From Minisyncoccota bacterium (GTDB lineage Bacteria; Patescibacteriota; Minisyncoccia; Phycocordibacterales; CAIJYI01), in the NCBI GenBank assembly GCA_023229825.1, contig JALNYN010000006.1, forward strand, positions 1 to 64,000: a DNA stretch of 64,000 nucleotides. Reading direction: 5' to 3'. The translations under genes and the position numbers were made by a program. Numbering within the stretch: position 1 is the stretch's first letter; the number at the start of each line of letters is the position of its first letter. Shown here one piece after another: positions 1-9,429 of the stretch. The notes under the pieces are model-generated. The model did no database searches, was not told where the DNA came from, and saw only the letters and a program-made list of their open reading frames with translations.

Positions 1-125
1 ATTCCACTGCAAAAATCATAATTTGAACACGAAGCAGCATCAATTAAATTCGATATCGCGAGACCTAAAAATATTCCGGTGATAGAAAATATTAAAATAT
101 ATTTTATTGTTTTTTTATATTCCAT
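1..125 (-). CDS. Partial hypothetical membrane protein (C-terminus beyond window)
   Basis: An ATG at 125 opens a frame that runs off the left edge of the window, so only the first 41 residues are visible. They show a short basic start (MEYKKT) followed by a hydrophobic stretch of about 20 residues, which suggests a signal anchor or first membrane segment, and then a region with two cysteines (CSNYDFC). The same basic start plus membrane segment is seen in the neighbouring gene at 349-843, so the two may be related small membrane proteins; this is inference. No family recognised. Confidence 0.45.
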   Translation of the reverse strand, partial: MEYKKTIKYILIFSITGIFLGLAISNLIDAASCSNYDFCSG

Positions 126-348
126 ACAATTTATTTTACCACACTCGCTTGAATGTGCTTTATTATTTCCAATAATTTCTTGGAATGGGGACAGGCACCA
201 TTGTTTTGATAAACGCGTGTTGTAACGTTTCTTTTTGCATATAAAAGTGTCGCGCGGAAAAAATCGGATGTTGCTTGTCTGAAGCTTACAGTTTGATATT
301 TTTTGCAATGTTGCTGTCGGTTGCATTTTTTGATAATGTTTTTTAAAT

Positions 349-843
349 TCATTGCATGATCCTTAAAAAAAAGAAAGCGACGATCATGCAGAAAAAAAAG
401 AGAAGGATTCGACCCCACCAGACGAGTTTCCATGAATGTTTCAGCTCTAACTGTTTGAATATCATTATGCAGATCGAAAACGTCAGAAACAAAATGGAGA
501 AATAGAAAGTGAACAGTTCGCGAGTAAGACCGAAAGAATCGCTGTTGCCGGCAAATGAAATTGGAATTGCCACAATCGGGAGATACCAGAGAGCGAATTT
601 CCGCCAGGCGAGATAGACTTCTTCGCGGAGAAAGTAGAGGGGGGGGAGAAAGATAAATAAACACAAAGAGAGTACTCCGATAGCCTGCAATAATTGATCG
701 TACACACAAGTAAAGTACTTTAAACCCGTAATTATATCAAAATCACACATCCCTTTTTTTGTGAGATTGTCGATTGTTATCAAGAAAATAATAATAATAA
801 GTAAAATACCTGCTTTCAATAAAATCTTTTTTTTGTAATTCAT
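349..843 (-). CDS. Hypothetical four-helix membrane protein
   Basis: A 164-residue protein starting MNYKKK with about four hydrophobic segments (roughly residues 8-24, 52-72, 84-98 and 112-128, with a further C-terminal one near 145-162). It is rich in Phe, Ile and Leu and has no recognisable catalytic motif. A long antisense frame covers the same DNA but has the low-complexity look of a shadow. The start ATG is followed by a Lys-rich cytoplasmic tip, as expected for an inner-membrane protein. Function unknown; it lies in the same orientation as the flanking genes. Confidence 0.6.
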   Translation of the reverse strand: MNYKKKILLKAGILLIIIIFLITIDNLTKKGMCDFDIITGLKYFTCVYDQLLQAIGVLSLCLFIFLPPLYFLREEVYLAWRKFALWYLPIVAIPISFAGNSDSFGLTRELFTFYFSILFLTFSICIMIFKQLELKHSWKLVWWGRILLFFFCMIVAFFFLRIMQ

Positions 844-880
844 AAATTTATTAAATTTTATTTAGGTCGTTTTTATTTTA

Positions 881-3800
881 TTAATGTTTCTTTTTTGCGG
901 GTTGAATAAACTCGTCCATTTGCGCGACAAGTTCGTCTATCACCGCGTTAATTCTCAACGCCTGAATTTTCTCAATCTGCCACTTGTTCCCTATCTTTTT
1001 TTGAGAAAGAACCTGAATCTCTTTTTGCAAAACAACGAGTAATGCTTTTGTTGCGATGTAATTCTTTTTCGCAAATTGTTTTTCTGCGACGGAAATTTGA
1101 TTTAATAAAGAAGGACGAAGTTTTGAATCAAGTTTTTGAATTTCATTCTTTAAGGTTTGGAAAGTGATAGTTTCTTTGTTCTCTTCCGTAAAAACGATTG
1201 AGTCAATTGTTCCGTTCCCATCGTTATCAAGAGCGAGTTCCTTTGCGTCATTTAAAGTACTCATTAGGAGCGTTGCTTTTGTTGAGGTGCTCACGGGTAT
1301 ATCGGTGAAGGTTTGCGATGCTTCTTTAACATCTCCTTGGTACTGTTCCAATTCAAGAGTAAATACGCCTGTTCCGATGCCTTGCAATTTGATTGTAGTG
1401 CTTGCTTCCAATTGGAAACCCAAATACTTCCCTTCTCCCATTTCTAAATAGTATGAATTCGGCATTTCGGTATCATAAAAAGTGTAATTTGGAGTTGAGC
1501 TTGCTGAAATCCCTACATGGCCTCCTTGCTGGTTAAAAATATCTATCTGGACAGGAGATCGCAGAGAGAGACGCACTAGCTTTTTTAGACGAAACAAATC
1601 AAGCTGGCTTTTATCTGTTTTAATAAACCACAAATCTTTTTCTGGGTTTGGCGTGTTTTCGATAATTTTGCTTATCAAAGTTCTAGTGCTATCAACCTCA
1701 AGTATTGAAGCGTGAGATCTGTTTTTTTGAAGCCCGCCAAATAAAAAATAATATGAGTTATTGTGTTCATTCAAATCCACAAAATACGTCTCCGTTGCCG
1801 TCGCCATTCCGATCTGGCTCGGCAAAACCACTCTGCCGTCACCGTCAAAAGTAAACATCGGCTCAACATCAAGCTTACCTTCATCCCAGCAAAAGGTATT
1901 CATTCCCGCATTATTGCAGTACTGATGAAAATTTCCTTTGTATTCCAATCCGCGAATAGTGTCGGGAATTCCCCATCCGGCAATTTGTATAACGCGCATG
2001 CTTTTATGCGGAACCCAAGTGTCTATGTCATCATGAATTAATTGGGCGTTTTGTAACATATCCGTCCTCACCAATTTCGGATGGGAGAGATCATCATCCG
2101 GCGCCTGAGAACGACCGTAGTCTTTCCCGCTTAGGTAGTCCCGCAATCCCTCGTAAGCGGTTATCGTGGTTGTTCCATAATTCGTTTGATAAAAATCGAG
2201 TACCTTGGACGCATCATAAATCGGGTCACCGCTTAAGTTTCGCAGATTTTTGTTTTGGGAAATGATAGTTGTGTAGTTTTGGTTTTCGTCTATCACTCGT
2301 TCGATATATTTTTTTGACGGCAAAAGCGTATAGATCGATGGCATTTGCTGAGCGACGCGCCGCCCTGTTTCTTTGTCGGACAATATTCCGCCCCACTCAG
2401 GAATATCTTCTTTTGTTCCATGTAAAAGCGTCGCGATCGCGTCCGGAGTGCCGAGTTGGGGTGAATCTACAAGAATAAGCATTTCGGTGCTGGTCGCGAT
2501 ATCGCTGTAGTCGTGAAGAATTTTTTTTGAGAGAAGTCCTCCCATTGAGTGCCCGATAATGGTAACCTTGCCCGTATCAGAGGTTTTGGCGAGGTTGCGA
2601 ATTTCAGTGAGAAGATGCTCTTTGTCGGTTCCATATTTATCGTCATAATATATATGCCCGTTTGGTGCTACATATCCATTGCTTAGTATTTGCGGAAAAG
2701 CGAGGCGCCAATCATAAGCGAGGACGCGGTAATCTTTCATCATCCCGTCAGTTTTCCATGTTTCTAGGTCTACAAGAAAACTTGAATATATGTTACTCGC
2801 CTTAAACCCGACATCTATAACCCCTGCATTTCCCCACTTGGTATATATGTCAGGGTTATCGCTTGAGCCGGCAGGTTTCATCATGAGTTCGTTGGTATCA
2901 GTCCACCAATTCGGTTCCCAAAGCTGGTCCTCGCAATCAGGATTGCTGCAGTCGTATTTGAATAGTCGCGACGCCTTAATCCCCGGCAAAAACGCTACAT
3001 TACTATACCCTGTCATAAATATATACTCCGAGTTTTCCAGCTTCACCGTTCCGTCTTCCGTTTCGAAATGGTAATGATACGTTCCTTTCGAGAAGGTTAA
3101 GGTTCTTGAAAACGCTTCGCCGTTTGCGAGATTTCCATCGTGATATTCGATCGGAGTGGTTGTGGAAGTATCCGGAGCCATGCCGAGTTTGATCTCCCCC
3201 TGCGGACCGGTAAAGACAAGTCTGATGTGAGGGGTTGAAGCGGATGTGTCGGTATACACGACTTTGAATAAGAAATTGGTTTTGTCCGCGGCCCCTCTTC
3301 GATCTTGGATGAGATCGTCTTCCCAGACGGAACCGTATTGCAAAGTTTTTTGAGATGGAGAAACGGCATGTATCGGTCTGGCGTAAGGAAATTGATCGAT
3401 AAGCGTTATTGGTACATCCGTCGGACGGTTCCAGTACAGTTCGTTTGTGATGGCGCTGAATTGATAAGGTGAATCGCAGAAACCGTCATTGGCGCTATCG
3501 GTACATTGATTATCGCTCAAGTAATTTCCTCCTTTCGGTAGTGGCGCTGAAATAGTAATGGTCGGAGCATAGGAAGATGCGGAAGACGGAAAAATGCTTT
3601 GTGTGTTATTCAAAAAATCATTTCGATAGATAGAGGTTGTTCCTTCATTTACGGCAACGAAATTCAATCCTATTCCGTTGTTTTCCACAATATTGTCGTG
3701 TACGGCATTCCGAACGTCCGTGCAATTCGTGGAAAAGTCTATACCGACAGCAAGACCTTTTACTGTGTTTTCGGAAATATCCACTACGGTATCAGGAGAT

Positions 3801-4939
3801 ATCAGAGGCCGAAAACACGGTAATGACGGTACATACCAGGGACTCAATATACGTCCGAATGAAATGCCGGATGTGTTATCGCCTTGCGAAACAATAGTAT
3901 TTTTACGCACGGATACGCTCTCAAAAATTCCCCCTCGTCCTCCGTAGACCATGATCCCCGTGCCGTTTTGCAGAACATTAACGGTATTTCCTTCTATAAT
4001 CACTTGTCTTGGTTCGCTGTCGAGAGCAATTGCATTAAGAATATTTAGAAATACGTTATTTCGAATAGTAATGAAATATGGAATAAGCTCCGGATTTCCT
4101 CCATATACCCCGACATCGGTAATGTTTTGGAATGTATTATTGGCGATAATCGTGTTCGTGGATGAATTGTTAAATATTCCCTTTGCCCAGCTGTCAATGG
4201 TAAGATTTTTTATTGTGGTGTTATTTCGCCGAATATCCCCAGAACCTCTGAAATATATTGCACCCAAGTACGTGGTTCCGTCGCTTAATGTCGTATGTCC
4301 GTTTCCGTCGAGAGTAATGCCGTTATCATCAACCTGTATAGTCTCGTTTATATCTTGCGTGAGGGTGCAGGTTTTGGTTGATTGATCCCAAGCTCCGATC
4401 AAGGTACAGTCTCCTCCTGTCGCGTTATCTTTGATGAATTTTGTGCTTTTTTTAGTTTGGATGAAAACAAAATGATTTATCGCCATGTCTTGAGTATAGG
4501 TGTAGATTCCGTTATCGTCAGTGGTGAACTGCGTTAGGTTGTGATAATCGTCGTCATATTTATAGTAGGTTGTGTTTTTAAGAAAACCGGAGAGCGTAAT
4601 TTGAGTTGTTGTTGCGTTGGTGGAAGTAGCTTTCTCTAATAGCATGGTCACCACTTTCGGTTTTGAAGTGAAGTGAAGGTCGATGTTTTCGGTACTGTCG
4701 AGAGTGATGTTCAAATATTCGCTGTCGGTGATGGTGAAATGGGTGCCGATTCCGGAGATCTCGCCTTTTATTTGGAAGGGATCGTTTGGAATAAAATTCG
4801 ACGGAGCAGGATTTAATGAGGCGAGCGTTTTTTGAGCGTACAAAATTCCGGCAAATGTACTGCTGAGCAGCGCAACAATCGCCATTACAGTAAGAAAGAT
4901 CTGACGGTGAATAGGTTTTGCCAAAAACTTTTTGTACAT
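881..4939 (-). CDS. Large exported beta-helix protein with LCAT-like lipase/acyltransferase domain
   Basis: A 1352-residue protein with an N-terminal hydrophobic signal/anchor (about residues 15-37). Residues of about 190-500 carry repeated Asn/Gly-rich turns typical of a right-handed parallel beta-helix (NosD/PbH1-like). A second domain from about 650 to 1080 has the signatures of the LCAT/PDAT branch of alpha/beta hydrolases: LPGIKASRL near 650, nucleophile elbow GHSMGG with Ser798, a GDG-type Asp segment (FDGDGRVVLPS) and a late His (SHASIL). The tail contains a calcium-loop-like DNDGNGTID and a coiled coil. The family knowledge implies ester hydrolysis or acyl transfer on lipids outside the cell; binding of a surface polymer by the helix is inference. 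It is followed upstream by a TATAAGC heptamer repeat field. Confidence 0.85.
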   Translation of the reverse strand: MYKKFLAKPIHRQIFLTVMAIVALLSSTFAGILYAQKTLASLNPAPSNFIPNDPFQIKGEISGIGTHFTITDSEYLNITLDSTENIDLHFTSKPKVVTMLLEKATSTNATTTQITLSGFLKNTTYYKYDDDYHNLTQFTTDDNGIYTYTQDMAINHFVFIQTKKSTKFIKDNATGGDCTLIGAWDQSTKTCTLTQDINETIQVDDNGITLDGNGHTTLSDGTTYLGAIYFRGSGDIRRNNTTIKNLTIDSWAKGIFNNSSTNTIIANNTFQNITDVGVYGGNPELIPYFITIRNNVFLNILNAIALDSEPRQVIIEGNTVNVLQNGTGIMVYGGRGGIFESVSVRKNTIVSQGDNTSGISFGRILSPWYVPSLPCFRPLISPDTVVDISENTVKGLAVGIDFSTNCTDVRNAVHDNIVENNGIGLNFVAVNEGTTSIYRNDFLNNTQSIFPSSASSYAPTITISAPLPKGGNYLSDNQCTDSANDGFCDSPYQFSAITNELYWNRPTDVPITLIDQFPYARPIHAVSPSQKTLQYGSVWEDDLIQDRRGAADKTNFLFKVVYTDTSASTPHIRLVFTGPQGEIKLGMAPDTSTTTPIEYHDGNLANGEAFSRTLTFSKGTYHYHFETEDGTVKLENSEYIFMTGYSNVAFLPGIKASRLFKYDCSNPDCEDQLWEPNWWTDTNELMMKPAGSSDNPDIYTKWGNAGVIDVGFKASNIYSSFLVDLETWKTDGMMKDYRVLAYDWRLAFPQILSNGYVAPNGHIYYDDKYGTDKEHLLTEIRNLAKTSDTGKVTIIGHSMGGLLSKKILHDYSDIATSTEMLILVDSPQLGTPDAIATLLHGTKEDIPEWGGILSDKETGRRVAQQMPSIYTLLPSKKYIERVIDENQNYTTIISQNKNLRNLSGDPIYDASKVLDFYQTNYGTTTITAYEGLRDYLSGKDYGRSQAPDDDLSHPKLVRTDMLQNAQLIHDDIDTWVPHKSMRVIQIAGWGIPDTIRGLEYKGNFHQYCNNAGMNTFCWDEGKLDVEPMFTFDGDGRVVLPSQIGMATATETYFVDLNEHNNSYYFLFGGLQKNRSHASILEVDSTRTLISKIIENTPNPEKDLWFIKTDKSQLDLFRLKKLVRLSLRSPVQIDIFNQQGGHVGISASSTPNYTFYDTEMPNSYYLEMGEGKYLGFQLEASTTIKLQGIGTGVFTLELEQYQGDVKEASQTFTDIPVSTSTKATLLMSTLNDAKELALDNDGNGTIDSIVFTEENKETITFQTLKNEIQKLDSKLRPSLLNQISVAEKQFAKKNYIATKALLVVLQKEIQVLSQKKIGNKWQIEKIQALRINAVIDELVAQMDEFIQPAKKKH

Positions 4940-4948
4940 ATGTTTGAT

Positions 4949-5072
4949 GAGCTTTTAGCTTATAGGTTATAGGTTATAGGTTGCGACGATACTGGCGTTA
5001 TAATCTATAAGCTAACAGCTAATAGCTATAAGCTATAAGCTATAAGCTATAAGCTAACAGCTATAAGCTTTC
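4949..5072. repeat. Tandem heptamer field (TTATAGG then CTATAAG units)
   Basis: Short 7-base units are repeated: TTATAGG about three times at 4958-4981 and CTATAAG about six times at 5020-5070, with AGCTAACAGCTATAAGCT variants. The two halves are partly complementary, so the region can fold into a long imperfect hairpin. Similar AGCTTATAGCTTATAG scraps occur at 39113-39128 and 51066-51081. There are no spacers of uniform length, so it is not a CRISPR array. Confidence 0.8.
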
Positions 5073-5125
5073 TCCAGTATATCAAAAATCACAGCCCCAG
5101 ACGAAACAACACGTGGATAATTGAA

Positions 5126-5578
5126 CTATTCTTCGTCTGAAAGCAGGTACAAGCATAAAAACATGAGCGGGATACCGAGTATGAATTCCGGAATGGCTAG
5201 TGTTTTGACGGTGTTATATATATGAGGCTCCACTCCGCCTGATCTCATATCGATCCATGTTTTTGAAAAGAGTACATCGGAGTAAGAAAAAATAATAGCT
5301 CCAAGATTCATCACGATCATCAGGCTGATAAAGATCTGGGTGGATGAAAATCTTTTTATTTTACTGATCAGCCTCTTGGTAAAAACAAAAGAAAATATAA
5401 ATATTGCCGGTATCAATATGACAAGTATATCAAAAGTATGATTAACCAAATGCATCTGTTGAGAAATATAAAATCGTAAAATTTGAGAAAATATTATAAA
5501 CAAGATCAGCCAAATTGAAAAATCGAACTGGTTCATCGGCTTGTCGATATCAAAAAAATCTTTATTGGTCATTTTCAT
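5126..5578 (-). CDS. Hypothetical membrane protein
   Basis: About 150 residues with four hydrophobic segments and an acidic end (SDEE). I place the start at the ATG of MKMTNKDFF (5578) because the upstream extension to 5665 runs through an inverted repeat (AATTTCAGCC...GGCTGAAATT, 5638-5690) and looks like non-coding DNA read in frame. No Shine-Dalgarno sequence is visible for either start, so the choice is uncertain. No family recognised. Confidence 0.5.
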   Translation of the reverse strand: MKMTNKDFFDIDKPMNQFDFSIWLILFIIFSQILRFYISQQMHLVNHTFDILVILIPAIFIFSFVFTKRLISKIKRFSSTQIFISLMIVMNLGAIIFSYSDVLFSKTWIDMRSGGVEPHIYNTVKTLAIPEFILGIPLMFLCLYLLSDEE

Positions 5579-5763
5579 AGAGAGGTGTTTAATGATTTTT
5601 CTAGTAAAAAATACGCGGGACATCAAACCCGGGAAAATTTCAGCCCGTCTATCATTTTTCCCCATGATGAAAGATAGGCTGAAATTTTCCGCTGTTTGAT
5701 ATACGCGGACATATATACAGTATAAAACACAGGTGATAAAGTCCTGATAAAGTCTGACAAACC

Positions 5764-5792
5764 AAAAAAGCCTTAATTTTCAAGGCTTTTTT
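5764..5792 (-). terminator. Rho-independent terminator after idi
   Basis: Stem AAAAAAGCCTT / AAGGCTTTTTT with a 7-base loop. On the minus strand it follows the idi stop codon at 5817 and ends in six U residues. The A and T runs on both sides mean it may also work on the plus strand. Confidence 0.85.
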
Positions 5793-5816
5793 GGGTTTTT
5801 TAAAATTTTTTGTATT

Positions 5817-6350
5817 TTATCTTGAGTTATCCACAGGGCGGACTTGCAACAACACGTCCGCAAATGAGATCTTAAACCAAGAAGTATACTGTTCGGGATG
5901 GACGCGCATATCTCCGAGTATGCTTTCGGGCGCCGCATATTTCCAACCGTCCGCCTCTTCCCTGTTCATCTCCGGAATACCGTCCCACACGCCGACCAAG
6001 ACATGATCGTATTCATGTTCAGTGAGTCCGTTCGTGAATTCCGTCCGATACGTGAAAGAATATATTTCCGACAGAGGGCAATCAAAACCCATTTCTTCTT
6101 TGAGACGGCGATGCGCGGCATCTTCCGTACTTTCGCCCGGCCGAGGATGGCTGCAGCAAGTGTTCGTCCAGAGACCGCCGCAATGATATTTCTTTTTCGC
6201 GCGCTGCTGCAAGAGCATTTCGCCTTTCGATGAAAAAACAAAAATGGAGATCGCGCGATGGAGCTGTCCGCCGTTCTGATGCGCAGCTATTTTTTCGCAG
6301 ATGCCGATCGGCGCGTCATTTTCATCGACGAGGATCACTTGTTCTTTCAT
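5817..6350 (-). CDS. idi: Isopentenyl-diphosphate delta-isomerase, type 1
   Basis: A 177-residue Nudix-fold enzyme that interconverts IPP and DMAPP in the cytoplasm. The sequence shows the family signatures: catalytic Cys in WTNTCCSHP (Cys66), the Nudix helix RRLKEEMGF at about residues 81-89, and the glutamate region EHEYDH (111-116). Length matches the type 1 family. Its start overlaps the stop of the upstream isoprenoid-synthase-like gene by four bases (ATGA), which predicts translational coupling. Pairing an isomerase with a prenyl/terpene synthase homolog suggests local supply of DMAPP as a starter; no other MEP or mevalonate gene is in this window. Confidence 0.95.
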   Translation of the reverse strand: MKEQVILVDENDAPIGICEKIAAHQNGGQLHRAISIFVFSSKGEMLLQQRAKKKYHCGGLWTNTCCSHPRPGESTEDAAHRRLKEEMGFDCPLSEIYSFTYRTEFTNGLTEHEYDHVLVGVWDGIPEMNREEADGWKYAAPESILGDMRVHPEQYTSWFKISFADVLLQVRPVDNSR

Positions 6351-7945
6351 ATTTTGTTTTTGTAGGAATTAAGGAACATCTCGGATTTTTTCTGTTCCCT
6401 CTCCGCCTCGATCGCGGCCTTTTCAGTGATCGTAATGAAGTGAAGAAGCGGAGCCTCGTCTTCCAGCATTTCAAGCGATGAAAGCGCTTTTCGCGCGAGT
6501 TTCGCGTGCGCTTTTGCGAGTTTTGCATATTTTTTGAGCGTCGAAAACCAAAAGATCTTTTTGAGTACTTCCCGGTCGGCTACGAGATCGATCACCGGTT
6601 TTTTCCAGCCCGACGCTTTAAGGTCGGCAAGCATCAGAACGACCACGGTACTCAGATGTCCGCGAGCCATGTCTTCTTCCCAATCGTGCGCGTCATCGTT
6701 CAGCTGCATGGCGATCAGATAATTTTTGAAATAGGCGATGAGATGTTTTACTTCGGCCGAATCAATGGGATACCCCATGTTGACGAGCATAGCGACCGGG
6801 CCCAAGATGTGTCCCGATGCCGGACGGTATTTATTTTCATACCGCGCATAATCAGGAAGGACGTCGGGGATCGTAAATTCTGAACCGCTGACTTTCGTAC
6901 GGCAGTGCATGGTTTCCCACGTATTCGCACCATCCAGATCGTCCATGAGCTTTCTGAAAAATTCTGCGAATCCCGTCTTTGCCGGCAAAACGGTACTGAA
7001 AAGTTCAACATAGCTTCTCGCGAATAAATTGGCCGTCGGGAGAATATGCGGATCGGCCGCTTCGTCTTCATCCCAAAAATCATCATAAATAATGAACGCC
7101 GTCCAAAAGAAAATATTCGCCAATCCCATTTCCGCGATCAGTTCATCAGGAATTTTTTTTGCTTTCTTTCCGAGTGCTTGCTTCATGTAATAAGACATGA
7201 GCGACATTTGTTTGTCGGTGTTGCCGCGCATGGTATTTTTGATGCATTGCCGAGCAAAAGAACGAAGCTCGGGAGAAAGGGCGGAAAATCTTCTCTCCGC
7301 CGCCGCCATGATCTTATCCACCATCGCCTGTTCTCCTTCATTGAAGACGATTTCTCCGCTTTTTAATGCTAACGACGCATTGATATTTTTTTCCAACGAA
7401 TGAAGATACAGCTCTTTTGCCGACACGACAGCCGGCGTCATTTCGACGCGAAACGCCTCTGCGATCTTTTCTGCGGTGTCGAGCATCTCTGAATACTGGG
7501 CAAGGTTAGGCAGTTCAACGCCGAACGCCGACAAAAATCGCAAAATACTTGCATTGGTCACCGGATCAATGTCGTTCTTTTTCTTTCCCTTTGATGGCAA
7601 TTCTGAATAATACGGACCTCCCTCTTGGCTCTCGAGCGCCACTAATATATTTAAAATTTGCGCCAGCCATTCCCCGTCGATCAATTCTTTATCATATTCC
7701 GCGATCGCCGAAAGCGCGTAAAAATTCTCTCCGATATTTTTACTCAATTTTCCGTCAGCCGATCGCTGCGATACCAGAAACCGCGCGGTTTTACTCTTTT
7801 CCGCTTTTAATTCTTCTGAATTTTTTGAACGATCGAGAAAGGAAAGTACTATGGCAGAAGTTATCAATGATGGCGCTCCGGACTGGTCGGAGAAACTTCC
7901 GTCCTTTCTCTGTTCTTTTTTTATGCGTACTCTATGCTTATCCAT
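6347..7945 (-). CDS. Isoprenoid synthase-fold protein with N-terminal prenyltransferase/cyclase-like repeats
   Basis: A 532-residue protein of two parts. Residues 1-140 carry alpha-alpha barrel repeats of the squalene-cyclase/prenyltransferase type (for example EQRKDGSFSD and ESQEGGPYYS). Residues of about 205-525 have the class I isoprenoid synthase plan with two Asp-rich metal sites, DDFWDED (288-294) and NDDAHDWEED (416-425), and a substrate-basic loop between them. Family knowledge implies Mg-dependent ionisation of a prenyl diphosphate; whether it elongates prenyl chains or makes a cyclic terpene cannot be told from sequence. It overlaps the kinase upstream by 8 bases and idi downstream by 4, so all three are one transcript. 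Confidence 0.75.
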   Translation of the reverse strand: MDKHRVRIKKEQRKDGSFSDQSGAPSLITSAIVLSFLDRSKNSEELKAEKSKTARFLVSQRSADGKLSKNIGENFYALSAIAEYDKELIDGEWLAQILNILVALESQEGGPYYSELPSKGKKKNDIDPVTNASILRFLSAFGVELPNLAQYSEMLDTAEKIAEAFRVEMTPAVVSAKELYLHSLEKNINASLALKSGEIVFNEGEQAMVDKIMAAAERRFSALSPELRSFARQCIKNTMRGNTDKQMSLMSYYMKQALGKKAKKIPDELIAEMGLANIFFWTAFIIYDDFWDEDEAADPHILPTANLFARSYVELFSTVLPAKTGFAEFFRKLMDDLDGANTWETMHCRTKVSGSEFTIPDVLPDYARYENKYRPASGHILGPVAMLVNMGYPIDSAEVKHLIAYFKNYLIAMQLNDDAHDWEEDMARGHLSTVVVLMLADLKASGWKKPVIDLVADREVLKKIFWFSTLKKYAKLAKAHAKLARKALSSLEMLEDEAPLLHFITITEKAAIEAEREQKKSEMFLNSYKNKI

Positions 7946-9335
7946 TTTGATGTTTGGGGATGTTAATGATAAATGCCGTTCCTTTGCGCGGCTCGCTCAC
8001 GACCTCTATGGTACCATGAAAATCATTTTCAACAATTCTTTTTACGGTATACAATCCGAGTCCGGTTCCTTTGCCTTCTTTTGTGGTAAAGAACGGATCG
8101 AATATCTTTTCCAAATTTTCTTTGGCGATGCCAACGCCTCGATCAGAAACGGTAAATATCACTCTGCCGTTTTTTTGTACTAACGAAAGCGCTACTTCTT
8201 TTTTTTCATTCGCCTGCGATGAAGCATGCGCATCGATCGCATTGGATGCCAGATTGAGCGCGACTTGCCCCCACTTCGGTGCGCTCCCGAATATTTTAAT
8301 ATTTTCCGGTGCGGTTAGTTTGATCCCGACGTTCGCTTTTATGGCTTTGTGCAGCAAAACTTCAATGATCTGTTTCGTTTCTTCATTCACGGAAAACGTC
8401 GTTTTGTGTTCTTCGTTGGCGATCTGTTTGCGAACGGCAATGACAAAGTCCTCCATTCTTTTTGAAGCGGCGATAGCTTTGTTCAAATATATTTTTGTTT
8501 CGTACAATGCGCTTTTTTCTTCCGCCTTGACCATTTCCATATTCAGGGTAACCGCACTGAGAGGACTCATTAGATCATGAAAAAGTCCTGATGAAAGGCG
8601 CCCGAATTCGGCAAAACGATTGAGCTGTGTCATTTTTTCCAATTGCGCTTCTCTCAATTCTTTCGTCCTTTCCTGCACTTTCACTTCCAGAGAATCGCGC
8701 TCCGCTTTCAGCGCCACTTCGGAATTTCTCGCGCGCGCCAAAGATTTTTCGATCTCGCGGTTGGAAAGCCATGAGACGGTGGCGATGATCATGAATATTA
8801 CCGAAACCATAACAACATCTTTTACACTCCAGACATCGGTCATCCAATATCGATTAACGCTTATCGCTTCACTCCATTCAAGATGTCCCACAAAAAACAG
8901 AACAGCACAGACCATTAAAGTCACGATAAACGCGAAACGGGCATGTATAAGTATGCCCGACATGACAATGATCAACACATAGAATAAAAGAGCTACCTGA
9001 ATCTCAACCCCCCACCGATAGGTCATGTAGACGGCGAGCAGAAAAAAAACGCTCAATAAAGCATATGATGAAAACCGCGAATAACCACACCGCGATAAAA
9101 TAAACAGCGCGAAAAAAAATAAAAAAATTACGGAAAGAACGAATAAAGATATCGTATTATTTGCGTATGATTGTAGCCCGGTGTCACGAAAAATCAGATG
9201 GATAAGTAAACCTACGAAGACAAGCATGATTGCCAAAACCAAAAGGATATTCAGAATAAATTCTTGCCGTGATATGTCGGGGTCCGACGATTTTGGCAAT
9301 ATAAGTTTTTTGGCACTGTAAAAAATTTTCTGCAT
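7938..9335 (-). CDS. Membrane sensor histidine kinase
   Basis: About 465 residues from the ATG of MQKIF (9335); a TTG 45 bases upstream is a less likely start. Six hydrophobic helices fill residues 25-190 with no large extracytoplasmic sensor domain. A coiled coil follows, then a HisKA-like H-box (SSGLFHDLMSPLS, phospho-acceptor His) and a complete HATPase domain: N-box NLASNAIDAH, G1 DRGVGI, F-box DPFFTT and G2 GKGTGLGL. It autophosphorylates and passes phosphate to a response regulator, probably the OmpR-type protein encoded just upstream. Its transcript continues into an isoprenoid synthase gene, which suggests that this regulator pair and lipid synthesis are linked; that is inference. Confidence 0.9.
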   Translation of the reverse strand: MQKIFYSAKKLILPKSSDPDISRQEFILNILLVLAIMLVFVGLLIHLIFRDTGLQSYANNTISLFVLSVIFLFFFALFILSRCGYSRFSSYALLSVFFLLAVYMTYRWGVEIQVALLFYVLIIVMSGILIHARFAFIVTLMVCAVLFFVGHLEWSEAISVNRYWMTDVWSVKDVVMVSVIFMIIATVSWLSNREIEKSLARARNSEVALKAERDSLEVKVQERTKELREAQLEKMTQLNRFAEFGRLSSGLFHDLMSPLSAVTLNMEMVKAEEKSALYETKIYLNKAIAASKRMEDFVIAVRKQIANEEHKTTFSVNEETKQIIEVLLHKAIKANVGIKLTAPENIKIFGSAPKWGQVALNLASNAIDAHASSQANEKKEVALSLVQKNGRVIFTVSDRGVGIAKENLEKIFDPFFTTKEGKGTGLGLYTVKRIVENDFHGTIEVVSEPRKGTAFIINIPKHQNG

Positions 9336-9429
9336 ACAAGACGAAATATCAAAGGTTCCGCATAGACAATAACAACCCAAGTTAATGGGTTATTATGGCT
9401 GGGGAAAATACATATAAAAAAACAAAAAA

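Noticed and set aside
131..709. 192-codon minus-strand frame
   Set aside because: Overlaps the more protein-like membrane gene at 349-843 and shows low-complexity composition.
4949..5072. CRISPR array
   Set aside because: Units are 7 bases, contiguous and without spacers; no cas gene is present.
6347..6350. Alternative genetic code with TGA as glycine
   Set aside because: TGA acts as a stop in several genes, including the ATGA overlap here, and no in-frame TGA interrupts conserved proteins.
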